Positions 21,463 to 30,774 of a DNA stretch of 64,000 bases are shown one piece after another. A model generated the notes under the pieces. The model made no database searches. It had not been told where the DNA came from and saw nothing but the letters and a program-made list of their open reading frames with translations. Origin of the DNA: Marinobacter aromaticivorans (GTDB lineage: Bacteria; Pseudomonadota; Gammaproteobacteria; Pseudomonadales; Oleiphilaceae); assembly GCF_002806975.1 (NCBI RefSeq), contig NZ_NIHD01000011.1, positions 30,961-94,960 of the forward strand. Reading direction: 5' to 3'. Made by a program: the position numbers and the translations under genes. How positions within the stretch are numbered: position 1 is the first letter of the stretch; every line of letters starts with the position of its first letter.

Positions 21463-22646
21463 TGGCATTCCTTATGGTTGAGCCGGCGCATTGACCAGAG
21501 CCCCAAAACCGGGCCAGGCAAAAGCCAAAGCGTTACCCAGGAGCCCTGGTATTCCCAAAGATTACTGGTGATCCAGATTGCTGGTATGGTTAACGCGAAG
21601 CCTATGGCGTTCATAACGGCCAGTGATGCACCAACATGTTCTCTGGGTGCGGCAGATGCCGCCAGTGCGGAAAACTGGGGTGAGTCGGCTATAACGGTGA
21701 TGCCCCAGAGCATCAGCAGAATCAGCAAAGCTCCGGGTGGTGCCCAGGTAAGAAAAGGGTAGGCCAGGCAGATGGTTCCCGATATCGCCAGGGCCCGGTT
21801 TGCCACCCATTGGTTTCCAAGCCTTGGGCTGAGCCTGCCGCCTCCCACGCAACCGAAAAAACCCACTGCGATCACGGTGAACGACAGCAGAGGAACCAGT
21901 GCCGGTGTTGCCTGCATTCGAAGGACTTCTCTGGTGGTCAGCAAAGGTGTCAGCGTCCAGAAAGCATAAAGCTCCCAGCAATGGCCGAAGTAGCCACCTG
22001 CCACTGCCCGAAATCTTGGCGATGCGAGCCCGGACAAACCGCTTCGCAACCGGGTTTTTGCCGCCGTCATGGGCAGGTGGGGACCGTCTCCCAAAAGCAG
22101 AATCAGCGCCCCTCCCACAAGAGCCAATGCAGAGGAACCCAGCAACGGCCATTGCCAGGGCAGCCCCGACGTTATGCCACGCAACAGGTGGGGCATGGCG
22201 GTGCCGAGGGTTAACATACCAACCAGCCAGGCCAGCGCCGTGCCTGTGTGTTTAGGTGTCCAGCCAATAACAAGCTTCATTCCCAAAGGGTAGATACCGG
22301 CAAGGCAAAGGCCCGTCAGAAAACGCATGACAAGGTCTAGCGGCGGGGAGGCCACTGTGAATACAAAGCCGGCGTTCACCAGGGCGCCAAGCAGGCTGGA
22401 GCATGCAAAAATATAGCTGGCCCGGTAACGGTCGGCCAACCCTGTAATGGCGATCCCCAGAGTGCCAGAAATGAAGCCTGCCTGAACGGTGAGTGTCAGA
22501 TAGCCGAGATCTGATTCAGACAGCCCCAGTTCCCGGGCGAGGGACAACCAGACACCGTTGATGCTGAACCATAACGAGGTACCGCAAAGCTGCGCCAGAA
22601 CAATGACGAGCAGCGGTTGGCGCTGCAAGGTGTTGCGGAGCATCAC
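21444..22646 (-). CDS. MFS transporter
   Basis: 400 residues with about 12 hydrophobic segments. Sequence features are typical of the major facilitator superfamily: SLWFSINGVWLSL in TM1, GLADRYRASYIF between TM2 and TM3 (the conserved loop), and a second bundle after a central hydrophilic loop near residue 200. Substrate cannot be read from sequence. It is convergent with the thiolase gene and lies 28 bases past the ilvM start on the same strand, so it may be read through from ilvGM; no terminator is visible in between. Confidence 0.85.
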   Translation of the reverse strand: MMLRNTLQRQPLLVIVLAQLCGTSLWFSINGVWLSLARELGLSESDLGYLTLTVQAGFISGTLGIAITGLADRYRASYIFACSSLLGALVNAGFVFTVASPPLDLVMRFLTGLCLAGIYPLGMKLVIGWTPKHTGTALAWLVGMLTLGTAMPHLLRGITSGLPWQWPLLGSSALALVGGALILLLGDGPHLPMTAAKTRLRSGLSGLASPRFRAVAGGYFGHCWELYAFWTLTPLLTTREVLRMQATPALVPLLSFTVIAVGFFGCVGGGRLSPRLGNQWVANRALAISGTICLAYPFLTWAPPGALLILLMLWGITVIADSPQFSALAASAAPREHVGASLAVMNAIGFALTIPAIWITSNLWEYQGSWVTLWLLPGPVLGLWSMRRLNHKECQSRHQY

Positions 22647-22674
22647 GGGGTTCTCTTGTCCTTGTTCTGGCGTG

Positions 22675-22959
22675 TCAGGCTGTGCAACCTACTGCCGGCA
22701 CTATGGCTGGGGAGGTTAGCATAACCTCTGCCACAGTATGCAGCTTTTCCAGCTGCGACTGGAGCATGGTTACTGGCCGGGCACCCTGCACGGTCAGGAT
22801 GATATCCAGAGTATCGTCTGCGGTTTCCACTCCCATTCTCTCAATCCGGAAACCACGGACACGAACAACCTGGCACAGGCGCTCAAGCGCGGCTGCTTCG
22901 TGGTTCATGCGGCAGGTGATGGTATAGCTGGGTGCTTTACTGCTGGTCTTGGTGGTCAT
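22675..22959 (-). CDS. ilvM: Acetolactate synthase regulatory subunit (ACT domain)
   Basis: 94 residues, a single ACT domain: YTITCRMNHEAAALERLCQVVRVRGFRIE and a second beta-strand region DTLDIILTVQGARPVTML. This is the size and fold of IlvM, the small subunit of acetolactate synthase II. It overlaps the end of ilvG by 4 bases (ATGA), consistent with coupled synthesis of the two subunits. It stabilises and regulates the catalytic subunit. Confidence 0.92.
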   Translation of the reverse strand: MTTKTSSKAPSYTITCRMNHEAAALERLCQVVRVRGFRIERMGVETADDTLDIILTVQGARPVTMLQSQLEKLHTVAEVMLTSPAIVPAVGCTA

Positions 22960-24656
22960 GCCGTTTTCTCCTGTTTGTCCGCTGCGGGGCGGCGGATTTC
23001 ATCAATCATTTCCTTGTTACTTCCGCCTGGCTTCACGATAGGCCAGACGTTTTCTTCACGGGCAATGGCCACGTGCAGCAGCATGGGGCCGTTGTAGGCC
23101 AGTATGGTTTCAATGCCGCGCCGGACCTGATCTGTGCGCTCAATTTTCAGGGCAGGAATGTCGAACGCCCGGGCCATGGCAACAAAATCCGGGTTATCGT
23201 CGAGGTTGATCTGGCTTTCCCGGTTGTTATAAAACAGCTCCTGTTGCTGGCGTACCATGCCCAGGCACTGGTTATCCATGATGATCAGCTTCAGGGGCAG
23301 GTGGTAGCGGCGAATGGTGGCCAACTCCTGGGCATTCATCATGAAGGAACCGTCGCCGGTCACGTTTATAACGGTGCTTTCACGATTGGCAAACTGGGCG
23401 CCGATAGCCGCCGGCAAACCAAAACCCATTGTGCCGAGGCCACCACTGGTCAGGTGATGGCGTGGGTGGTCAAACTGGTAGTGTTGGGCAACCCACATCT
23501 GATGCTGGCCAACGTCGCACGCAATGATTGTGTCGTCCGGCGCAATCCGGGAAAGCTGTCGAATAAACGCGGGGCCGGTAATGGGAGCAAGCGGCTCCTC
23601 GTTGTCTGCCACCGGAAAGCCGCCGGTCGTATGCCAGGTCTGGCATTGTTTGCGCCATTCGCTGATCGCCAGAGGTGTTTCCCGCAGTGCCTGTGTCAGC
23701 TTGCCCAGAATCGTGTTCAGATCACCGCGAACCGCAACCTCTGCGCTCCGCAGTTTGTTGATTTCGGAGGCGTCTGCGTCAATATGAATCAACCTGGCAT
23801 TGGGCGCGAAGGTATCCAGCCTGCCCGTGGCGCGGTCGTCCAGGCGGGCACCGATAACCAGTAGCAGATCACACTCGTCTACCGCACGGTTGGCGGCACG
23901 GGAACCGTGCATGCCCAGCATCCCGAGGTTGTACGCACTGTGTTTGCCCGGGTTTCCTATACCCTTGAGGGTTACTACCGAGGGCAGCCCTGTACACTCA
24001 ACAAACTCCCGGAAGCTGGCTTCCGCATGGGCCAGGCTGATGCCCCCGCCGCTGTAAAGCAGCGGTTTACGGGCCTTGCGCAGCAGGATCAAGGCATCCT
24101 GAATATCGGGGCAGGCTGCACGCGGTTGTGCCGGAGTGCTCATGGGCGCCGCAACCGCGTCTTCCAGTAATATGTTCTTAGGGATATCAATCCATACGGG
24201 CCCGGGGCGGCCACTTTGGGTCAACTCCATGGCTTCTTCCAGAATGGCAGGCAGTTGGTCTGCGCGCTCAACCAGATAGCTGTGTTTTACGATGCCAAGG
24301 GTCATGCCCAGAACATCGGTTTCCTGAAAACCGTCGGTGCCGATCAGTTCCGTTGGAACCTGGCCGGTAATAACCAGCATCGGGATGGAATCCCGGTGCG
24401 CATTGGCAACGCCGGTTATCAGGTTGGTAGCGCCGGGGCCGGACGTTGCGATGCAAACACCCGGTTTTCCGCTGGCCCGGGCATAACCGTCTGCGGCCAG
24501 GGCGCAGGCCTGCTCATGGCGACAAAGCACGTGCTCTACGCGATCATCGTCTACCAGGGCATCGTATAGCGGCATGATGCAGCCACCCGGGTAACCAAAA
24601 ACCGTCTGGATGTTGTGGCGATGGAACGCTTCAAGAATGTGCTGTGCGCCGTTCAT
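22956..24656 (-). CDS. ilvG: Acetolactate synthase, catalytic subunit (ALS II type)
   Basis: 566 residues. N-terminal thiamine diphosphate domain with the catalytic Glu in CRHEQACALAADGYAR near residue 47, GPGATNLITGVANAH and IPMLVITGQV; a central FAD-binding domain; and the C-terminal TPP/Mg2+ motif GDGSFMMNAQELATIRRY near 430. It condenses two pyruvates to acetolactate, or pyruvate with 2-oxobutyrate, in valine/leucine and isoleucine synthesis. It is preceded by an ilvL leader peptide and attenuator (24682-24839), so expression is set by the supply of charged branched-chain tRNAs. Confidence 0.95.
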   Translation of the reverse strand: MNGAQHILEAFHRHNIQTVFGYPGGCIMPLYDALVDDDRVEHVLCRHEQACALAADGYARASGKPGVCIATSGPGATNLITGVANAHRDSIPMLVITGQVPTELIGTDGFQETDVLGMTLGIVKHSYLVERADQLPAILEEAMELTQSGRPGPVWIDIPKNILLEDAVAAPMSTPAQPRAACPDIQDALILLRKARKPLLYSGGGISLAHAEASFREFVECTGLPSVVTLKGIGNPGKHSAYNLGMLGMHGSRAANRAVDECDLLLVIGARLDDRATGRLDTFAPNARLIHIDADASEINKLRSAEVAVRGDLNTILGKLTQALRETPLAISEWRKQCQTWHTTGGFPVADNEEPLAPITGPAFIRQLSRIAPDDTIIACDVGQHQMWVAQHYQFDHPRHHLTSGGLGTMGFGLPAAIGAQFANRESTVINVTGDGSFMMNAQELATIRRYHLPLKLIIMDNQCLGMVRQQQELFYNNRESQINLDDNPDFVAMARAFDIPALKIERTDQVRRGIETILAYNGPMLLHVAIAREENVWPIVKPGGSNKEMIDEIRRPAADKQEKTA

Positions 24657-24681
24657 TGTGCTATTTCCTGTTTTTTCTTCC

Positions 24682-24723
24682 GTAAAAAAGAAACCCCCGG
24701 GACCTTTCGGTGCCGGGGGTTTC
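24682..24723 (-). terminator. ilvGM transcription attenuator (terminator hairpin)
   Basis: On the minus strand an 11-bp stem GAAACCCCCGG/CCGGGGGTTTC (24713-24723 with 24690-24700), extended by an inner CACC/GGTC stretch and a GAAA loop, is followed by six T (24684-24689). A further copy of the 3' arm core CCGGGGG lies upstream at 24775-24781 inside the leader gene. It can pair with the 5' arm instead, forming the antiterminator when ribosomes stall on the leader. Confidence 0.92.
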
Positions 24724-24746
24724 TGGTGTTTTTGTCAGGTTTGTCG

Positions 24747-24839
24747 CTATCTCACCCGCTTATCCACGCAAAAGCCCCCGGAAGGTACCACTACCACCAG
24801 GATGAGCTTTGCAAGAAGGATTACTGCGTTGAGATTCAT
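24747..24839 (-). CDS. ilvL: ilvGM leader peptide (IlvL-like)
   Basis: 30 codons, ATG at 24839 and TAG at 24749-24747; too short for ordinary ORF calling. The peptide is built of the regulatory amino acids, with VILLAKLILVVVVPSGG in its middle: 15 of the first 18 residues after Met-Asn are Leu, Val, Ile or other small residues, and there are four Val in a row. The Pro-Ser-Gly-Gly codons that follow contain the antiterminator segment, the arrangement needed for attenuation. When Ile, Val or Leu tRNAs are uncharged the ribosome stalls on the run and the antiterminator forms; otherwise it reaches the stop codon, covers that segment and the terminator at 24682-24723 forms. The ribosome-binding site is weak. 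Confidence 0.88.
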   Translation of the reverse strand: MNLNAVILLAKLILVVVVPSGGFCVDKRVR

Positions 24840-24883
24840 AAAATCGACAATCTGCTCTGAATTCGTAAAAAGATTCTGTGTAG

Positions 24884-24913
24884 AATCTACCCCACGATTT
24901 GAACAGGTTGCAA
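24884..24913 (-). promoter_or_regulatory. Candidate ilvL/ilvGM promoter
   Basis: Minus-strand TTGCAA (24908-24913) as -35 and TAGATT (24884-24889) as -10 with an 18-base spacer, 45 bases before the leader start. A perfect 7-bp inverted repeat AGATTCT-gtgt-AGAATCT (24871-24888) overlaps the -10 region and the expected start point. The rest of the 333-base gap between ilvG and the RND adaptor holds the leader and attenuator; the facing plus-strand promoter for the adaptor is not clear. Confidence 0.45.
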
Positions 24914-24989
24914 CCGTTTCATTGATTTTTTTCCGGAAAGGTCATTTTCCAGATCCTCATTCACCGATTTCAGGCTGTGTAGGTACTTA

Positions 24990-26072
24990 ATGAGTAAAGC
25001 AAAATGGAGTTCACTCGGGTTGTCGGTGGTGGTTGTGATTGTTCTGGCTATCTGGATGGCAACGGGCGATATCAAGGTTGCGAAAACCAAAGCGCCGGCG
25101 CAGCAGGAGACCGGGCAACAGGAGCGTACCAGGGTTCAGGTGACAACACTTAATGCACAGTTGTATGAGCCGGGGCTTTTGCTTCAGGGCCAACTGGAGC
25201 CGTGGAATGCCGTTACCGTGGCCGCCCGGGTGGCGGGCACCGTTGAAACCGTCCACGTTGATTCCGGCGATACCGTAGAAGCCGGTGAGGCGCTTCTGAC
25301 CCTGTCTGAAGATGGCCGCGGCGCGGGAGTGGAGCGCTGGCAGGCGCGGGTCAAAAAGCTGGAGGCGGATTTGTCTGCCGCGCGAAAACTGGGCTCCCGG
25401 GACCTGGCATCGCAATCAGACATTCTCACTGTGGAAAGCGAACTGGCAGCAGCCCGGGCGGAATTGAAGAGCGCCCGGCTTGCGGTTGCTCACCTCAAAC
25501 CCCAAGCGCCGTTTGCGGGCGTGATAAACGCCAGACACGTTGATGTGGGCAGCCTGGTTCAGGTGGGTTCGCCCTTGTATGAGCTGGTTCGTATTGACCG
25601 GCTCAAGGCCAAAGGGCAGGTGCCGCAGCAGTCCGTTGCACAAGTGGCGCCGGGCCAGAAGGTGCGGGTGCGGCCCCTGGACGGCGAGGCGCTGGATGGT
25701 GTGGTTACCTTTGTAGCCAGTGCGGCAAACCCGGAAACCCGGAGTTTTGCCGTAGAGATTGCGGTGGAGAATCCCGGGCACAAGCGTATTGCCGGTGGCA
25801 GCGCCAACCTTCGGGTTGCCCTGGGTGATGTCCGCGCCATGTTTATTTCCCCTGCCTACCTTTCTCTCGGGGACGGCGGTCGCCCTGGTGTGAAGTACGT
25901 TGATGAGCAGAACAGGGTTGTTTTCCGCACGGTGACGTTGCTGAGTGTGTCCACTGAAGGCGCCTGGGTTACAGGGCTGCCGGATGAAATTCGCCTGATT
26001 ACCCGTGGTGCAGGGTTTGTCAGTGAGGGCGAGCACGTCGAGCCCGTAAACGTTGCCCAAGAGCGGGGCTGA
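24990..26072 (+). CDS. RND efflux periplasmic adaptor subunit (membrane fusion protein)
   Basis: 360 residues. A single N-terminal membrane anchor, LGLSVVVVIVLAIWMATG (about residues 9-26), without a lipobox Cys; then a lipoyl-like half motif VAARVAGTVETVHVDSGDTV, an alpha-hairpin at about 105-150, the second half PFAGVINARHVDVGSLVQVG and a beta-barrel region. It links the inner-membrane pump to an outer-membrane channel. It is 5 bases upstream of the permease gene, so the two form an operon. No TolC-type channel gene is nearby. Confidence 0.9.
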   Translation: MSKAKWSSLGLSVVVVIVLAIWMATGDIKVAKTKAPAQQETGQQERTRVQVTTLNAQLYEPGLLLQGQLEPWNAVTVAARVAGTVETVHVDSGDTVEAGEALLTLSEDGRGAGVERWQARVKKLEADLSAARKLGSRDLASQSDILTVESELAAARAELKSARLAVAHLKPQAPFAGVINARHVDVGSLVQVGSPLYELVRIDRLKAKGQVPQQSVAQVAPGQKVRVRPLDGEALDGVVTFVASAANPETRSFAVEIAVENPGHKRIAGGSANLRVALGDVRAMFISPAYLSLGDGGRPGVKYVDEQNRVVFRTVTLLSVSTEGAWVTGLPDEIRLITRGAGFVSEGEHVEPVNVAQERG

Positions 26073-26077
26073 GCAAT

Positions 26078-29000
26078 ATGCGCGCACTTGTGTTTGCAGC
26101 CATCGACCGCAGCCGCACCACCCTGCTTGCCCTGTTATTTCTGACCCTGGGTGGCATTGCAGCCTTCCAGGTGATTCCCCGGGAAGCAAACCCGGACGTA
26201 ACCATTCCCATAATATATATTTCCATGTCGCTGGAGGGCATAAGCCCGGAAGATGCGGAACGGCTGCTGGTGCGCCCCATGGAGCAGGAGTTACGCTCAC
26301 TTGAAGGCATCAAGGAAATGCGTGGCACCGCATCCGAGGGGCACGCCTCAGTGATGCTGGAATTTGACGCCGGTTTTGATCCGGACACAGCCCTGCAGGA
26401 TGTCCGTGAGAAAGTGGATACGGCACGTAACAAACTCCCCCGGGAAGCCGACGAGCCCCGGGTGAATGAGATCAACGTTTCGCTGTTCCCGGTTCTCTCC
26501 ATAGGTCTCTCCGGCCCATTGGCAGAGCGGGAGTTGATCACAATTGCACGCGGGCTTCAGGACGCCATTGAAGCGATTCCCGAGGTGCTTGAGGTGGAAA
26601 TCGGTGGCGACCGTGAGGACCTGCTGGAAATTGTTGTTAATCCTCAGGTGCTGGAAGGCTACGGCATAGATTTCGACCGCCTCAGTAACCTGGTCACCCG
26701 CAACAACCAGTTGGTGGCCGCCGGGTCGCTGGATACCGGCAATGGCCGCATGGCGCTGAAAGTGCCCGGTGTTATCGAGAATATCGAAGATGTGATGTCC
26801 ATGCCGATCAAGGTGGATGGCGACACAGTAGTGACCTTCGGTGATGTCGCCATGCTGCACCGAACCTTTAAGGATCCCACGGGATTTGCGCGTATCAACG
26901 GTGAGCCGGCTCTTGTTCTGGAGGTGTCCAAGCGCACCGGTGCCAACATCATTGAAACCGTCGCTGAGATACGGGATCTGATCAAACGGGCCAAACCGCA
27001 ACTGCCGGATTCCCTCGACATCCGCTACATCATGGATCAGTCAGACGACGTCGAGGATATTCTCAGCGATCTGCTCAACAACGTACTCACTGCCATCGTG
27101 CTGGTTATCATCATCATTATTGCGGCCATGGGGCCGCGTTCGGCGCTTCTCGTTGGCCTCACCATCCCGGGCGCGTTCCTTACCGGCATTCTGGTTATCT
27201 GGGCCATGGGGCTCACTCTCAATATCGTGGTTCTGTTCAGCCTCATTCTGGTTGCAGGCATGCTGGTGGACGGCGCGATTGTGGTCTCGGAACTGGCAGA
27301 CCGAAACCTGTCTGACGGGCACAGTGTCAGGAATGCCTGGGCAGAGTCCGCAAGCCGCATGGCCTGGCCGATTATTGCATCGACGGCGACCACACTTGCC
27401 GTGTTTGTGCCACTTCTGTTCTGGCCCGGTGTGGTGGGGGAGTTTATGAAGTTCCTGCCCATTACCGTAATCATCTGCCTGGTTGCTTCTCTCGCCATGG
27501 CCCTGGTGTTTTTGCCGGTTCTGGGGAGCGTAAGCGGGGGTCGTCGTGCCCGCACGGTCAGTGAAAGCGGGCGAATGATGCACGGTTATCGCCGCGTGCT
27601 TTCCACACTCCTGTCATATCCCGGCCTCACGCTGGTGGGTGTGCTTGGCGTGGTTGTAGTGATCTATATTGCCTACGGCAAGTTCAATTATGGTATCGAG
27701 TTTTTTCCCAGTGTGGAGCCGGATTCCGCCCAGGTACAGGTTCGTGCCCGGGGAGATTTGTCGGTTATGGAGCGGGATGCCATTGTGCGGCAGGTCGAGC
27801 GTCGTTTACAGGGCATGCCGGAAGTAAAAGCGGTTTACGCGCGCTCCATGCTGAACGCCAGCACGCAAATGGCACCGGATGTGATCGGAGTGCTGCAGTT
27901 CCAGTTTACCGACTGGTTTACCCGGCGCCCGGCCAGCGCCATTCTGCAGGACTTCATGGTGCGCACGGAGGATATTCCGGGTATTGAGCTGGAGTTTCGC
28001 AAGCAGGAAAGCGGCCCGGCTGGTGGCAAGCCGATAGAGTTGCAGATAAGCAGTCGCGACAGCAGCAAGCTTAACGGGTATGTGGACCAGATCGAAAGCC
28101 GGATGCGCGCCCTGGGTGGCTTTATGGATATTGAGGATGACCGCAGCCTGCCGGGTATTGAATGGCGCCTGGAAGTGGACCGGGAGGCTGCTGCGCGTTT
28201 CGGAACCGATGTGCTTAGCATTGGCAGTGCCGTGCGCCTGGTTACCAATGGCCTGGTGCTGGCAACCTACCGGCCTGAAGATGTCCGGGACGAAGTAGAC
28301 ATTGCTGTTCGGGTTCCCAACAACTGGCGCGAGTTGGACCATTTGCAACGCCAGACGATCAATACGGCCCGAGGGCAGGTGCCATTGTCGCAGTTTCTTG
28401 ATCTGCAGCCGGGGGACAAGACCGGCAGTATTTCCCGGGTGGATGGTCAGCGCACGGTTACCATCAAGTCCGATGTGCAGCCGGGCGAGCAAGTGGACAG
28501 CCTGCTGAAAGCGCTTCAGGCTGAACTGCCGGAAGCACCGGAGGGCGTGTCGGTAAAGTTCGCCGGCGAAAACGAAGACCAGCAGCAGGCGGCAAATTTT
28601 CTGGTGACTGCATTTGTGGTGGCCATTGCCATGATGCTGCTCATTCTGGTGACCCAGTTCAACTCTCTGTACCAGAGCTTCCTGATTCTGTCGGCGATCG
28701 TACTCTCCACAGCCGGGGTCCTTCTGGGATTGTTGCTCAACGCCCAGCCCTTTGGAATCGTCATGGTGGGCATGGGCATTATCGCGCTGGCGGGTATTGT
28801 GGTGAATAACAACATCATCCTGATTGATACCTACAACCAGATGAAAAAGGAAGGTATGGGCGCCTACGAGGCGGCGCTGGAAACCAGTTGCCTGCGTTTG
28901 CGCCCGGTGCTGCTTACGGCAATTACCACCGTGCTGGGGCTGATGCCGATGGTTCTGAGTATCAACGTCAACCTGCTGGCGCCTTCGCTCGGCCTGGGCG

Positions 29001-29176
29001 CGCCATCAACGCAGTGGTGGGCGCAACTTTCCAGTGCCATTGCCGGGGGCCTGGCATTCGCCACCATTCTGACATTGTTGCTGACACCGGCGATGCTGGT
29101 GCTGGGTGAACGGGCAGGGCAGTTTGTCCGCAGGCAATCTGGTCGCGCTGGCCCCGGCGGCCAGTCACCAGAGTGA
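26078..29176 (+). CDS. RND efflux permease
   Basis: 1032 residues, full length for an AcrB/HAE1-type pump with two repeats of 6 TM helices plus a large periplasmic loop. Begins LVFAAIDRSRTTLLALLFLTLGG (TM1), has the docking and porter signature PEVLEVEIGGDREDLLEIVV, and TM4 reads GMLVDGAIVVSELADR near residue 405. The usual Asp-Asp pair of drug/proton RND pumps is Asp-Gly here, which suggests a different proton relay subgroup. Substrate unknown. Ends inside the convergent amidase gene (12-base overlap of the two 3' ends). Confidence 0.92.
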   Translation: MRALVFAAIDRSRTTLLALLFLTLGGIAAFQVIPREANPDVTIPIIYISMSLEGISPEDAERLLVRPMEQELRSLEGIKEMRGTASEGHASVMLEFDAGFDPDTALQDVREKVDTARNKLPREADEPRVNEINVSLFPVLSIGLSGPLAERELITIARGLQDAIEAIPEVLEVEIGGDREDLLEIVVNPQVLEGYGIDFDRLSNLVTRNNQLVAAGSLDTGNGRMALKVPGVIENIEDVMSMPIKVDGDTVVTFGDVAMLHRTFKDPTGFARINGEPALVLEVSKRTGANIIETVAEIRDLIKRAKPQLPDSLDIRYIMDQSDDVEDILSDLLNNVLTAIVLVIIIIIAAMGPRSALLVGLTIPGAFLTGILVIWAMGLTLNIVVLFSLILVAGMLVDGAIVVSELADRNLSDGHSVRNAWAESASRMAWPIIASTATTLAVFVPLLFWPGVVGEFMKFLPITVIICLVASLAMALVFLPVLGSVSGGRRARTVSESGRMMHGYRRVLSTLLSYPGLTLVGVLGVVVVIYIAYGKFNYGIEFFPSVEPDSAQVQVRARGDLSVMERDAIVRQVERRLQGMPEVKAVYARSMLNASTQMAPDVIGVLQFQFTDWFTRRPASAILQDFMVRTEDIPGIELEFRKQESGPAGGKPIELQISSRDSSKLNGYVDQIESRMRALGGFMDIEDDRSLPGIEWRLEVDREAAARFGTDVLSIGSAVRLVTNGLVLATYRPEDVRDEVDIAVRVPNNWRELDHLQRQTINTARGQVPLSQFLDLQPGDKTGSISRVDGQRTVTIKSDVQPGEQVDSLLKALQAELPEAPEGVSVKFAGENEDQQQAANFLVTAFVVAIAMMLLILVTQFNSLYQSFLILSAIVLSTAGVLLGLLLNAQPFGIVMVGMGIIALAGIVVNNNIILIDTYNQMKKEGMGAYEAALETSCLRLRPVLLTAITTVLGLMPMVLSINVNLLAPSLGLGAPSTQWWAQLSSAIAGGLAFATILTLLLTPAMLVLGERAGQFVRRQSGRAGPGGQSPE

Positions 29177-30613
29177 GTACTCGGATTCCAGGGCGAACGC
29201 AAGCTGTAACAGTGTGCGCTCATCACCGTGCTTGCCCATGAGCTGAACTGAAACCGGCAGGTTCTCGGGTGTCAGGGCCATGGGCACGGATATGGCCGGC
29301 GTGCCGGTAACGTTTGCCAGGGGCGTGAAATTGGCATACCGGGTAAGGCGATCAAACAGCGTATCAAAAGGCACGTTCGGGCTGAGGTGGCCGAGTCTGG
29401 GTGTGGTGTGGCCCAGCACCGGCGTTAACACCGCATCAAAATCCGTCATGGCCCTGGCGTACTCGAATCTGGCGCGACGCAAACGCCAGAGCACCGCTGG
29501 CATCTTCCAGAATCCTCGCCTGAACATCCTGTCCAGGCCCTGGGTCAGGCCGTCAACCCGCCGTTTATCAAAGTCCGGATGGGCTAATTTGCGACCGTTG
29601 AGCTTCATGCCAAAGGCCAGCAACGCCCAGTACATCGCAAAATCGTCCGGGAAACTGGAGTTTACCGGCGTTGCCACGGGCTCAATACTGTGCCCCTGGG
29701 CCTCCAGTTTCCGGGCGGTGGCTTCGACGGTGTTTCGCGTCATCTCGTCGGTTTTGTGGCCGTTGATGGAATCTAGAACCAGACCAATCCGCAGCCGTTT
29801 TTCCGGCGCACCTTCCACCTTGCCCACGGCGGGCAGTTTCGGGTTCCGGTAATAGCGTTCAGCCTGGTAGATGAAATTGGCGGTGTCCCTTACCGAGCGG
29901 GTAACTACGCCGTCACTGACAATGTTGATGGGCAGGGACTTGGCGGCATCGTTGTCAATGACACGCCCGCGGGATGGCTTCAACCCCACCAGCCCGCAGC
30001 ATGCTGCGGGAATTCGTATGGAGCCGCCACCATCGTTGGCATGGGCAATGGGAACCGCGCCGCTTGCAACCAGCGCGGCCGAGCCGCCCGAGGAGGCGCC
30101 GGTGGAATACGCAAGGTTCCAGGGGTTGCGGCTGGGAGCATCATGGGCGGGCTCGGTTGAGGCATTAAACCCGAACTCGGGCATGGTGCTTTTGCCCAGG
30201 CAGAGAAATCCCTGGGCCAGCAGTTGCTGTGCGAACGGGCTGGTGTGTTTTACCGGATGACCGGCAGGGATTGCCTCTGAGCCCTGGCCCGTGGGCATTC
30301 CTGCCACATCAGTGTTGTCTTTGATAAAGGTGGGCACGCCCGTGAAGAAAGGCGCGTCTGCCAGGCTATCCTCCGCATCCAGTTTTGCCGCGGCTTTCAG
30401 CATCTGCTCATAGCGTTCCGCAACAACACTATGAACCAGTGGTTCGGCTTTGTGTAGCCGGTCAATGGCGGCCTGGATCAGCTCGGTAACCGACACATCC
30501 CGGCTCCGGATGCGTTCAGCCAGAGCGGTCGCATCATCGTTCCCGAGAGCGTCGTTGGTGAACGTACTGGCGGTTTTCGGGGAATCAGAAACAGGCATTC
30601 GAGGTGTCTCCAT
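29165..30613 (-). CDS. Amidase (amidase signature family)
   Basis: 482 residues. The amidase-signature triad is visible: Lys in VPTFIKDNTDVAG (about residue 94), the cis-Ser in YSTGASSGGSAALVASGAVP and the nucleophile Ser in NDGGGSIRIPAACCGLVGLKPS. It hydrolyses a C-N amide bond in the cytoplasm. Substrates of this broad family (aryl amides, nitrile-derived amides, cyclic amides) cannot be told apart here. GatCAB is unlikely, since there is no gatC or gatB. Convergent with the RND permease gene, overlapping at the 3' ends. Confidence 0.88.
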   Translation of the reverse strand: METPRMPVSDSPKTASTFTNDALGNDDATALAERIRSRDVSVTELIQAAIDRLHKAEPLVHSVVAERYEQMLKAAAKLDAEDSLADAPFFTGVPTFIKDNTDVAGMPTGQGSEAIPAGHPVKHTSPFAQQLLAQGFLCLGKSTMPEFGFNASTEPAHDAPSRNPWNLAYSTGASSGGSAALVASGAVPIAHANDGGGSIRIPAACCGLVGLKPSRGRVIDNDAAKSLPINIVSDGVVTRSVRDTANFIYQAERYYRNPKLPAVGKVEGAPEKRLRIGLVLDSINGHKTDEMTRNTVEATARKLEAQGHSIEPVATPVNSSFPDDFAMYWALLAFGMKLNGRKLAHPDFDKRRVDGLTQGLDRMFRRGFWKMPAVLWRLRRARFEYARAMTDFDAVLTPVLGHTTPRLGHLSPNVPFDTLFDRLTRYANFTPLANVTGTPAISVPMALTPENLPVSVQLMGKHGDERTLLQLAFALESEYSLW

Positions 30614-30709
30614 TATTGTTTGCCACCGTTCCTTGGTCGGACGGTTTATCGGGGAGCTACTTTACTCGAACGCAAAAGGTCAGGACATGTCATTTCAGGT
30701 ATGAGTTCA

Positions 30710-30733
30710 CAAGCCCGTTATTAACCGGGCTTG
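30710..30733 (-). terminator. GC-rich hairpin downstream of djlA
   Basis: CAAGCCCG (30710-30717) pairs with CGGGCTTG (30726-30733) around an A/T loop, 42 bases past the djlA stop. There is no T run after it on the minus strand, so it could be a factor-assisted terminator or a transcript-stabilising hairpin. Confidence 0.4.
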
Positions 30734-30774
30734 CAAAGCGGGAGCATACAGACGGGCCTGTCAGAAATCACGAA

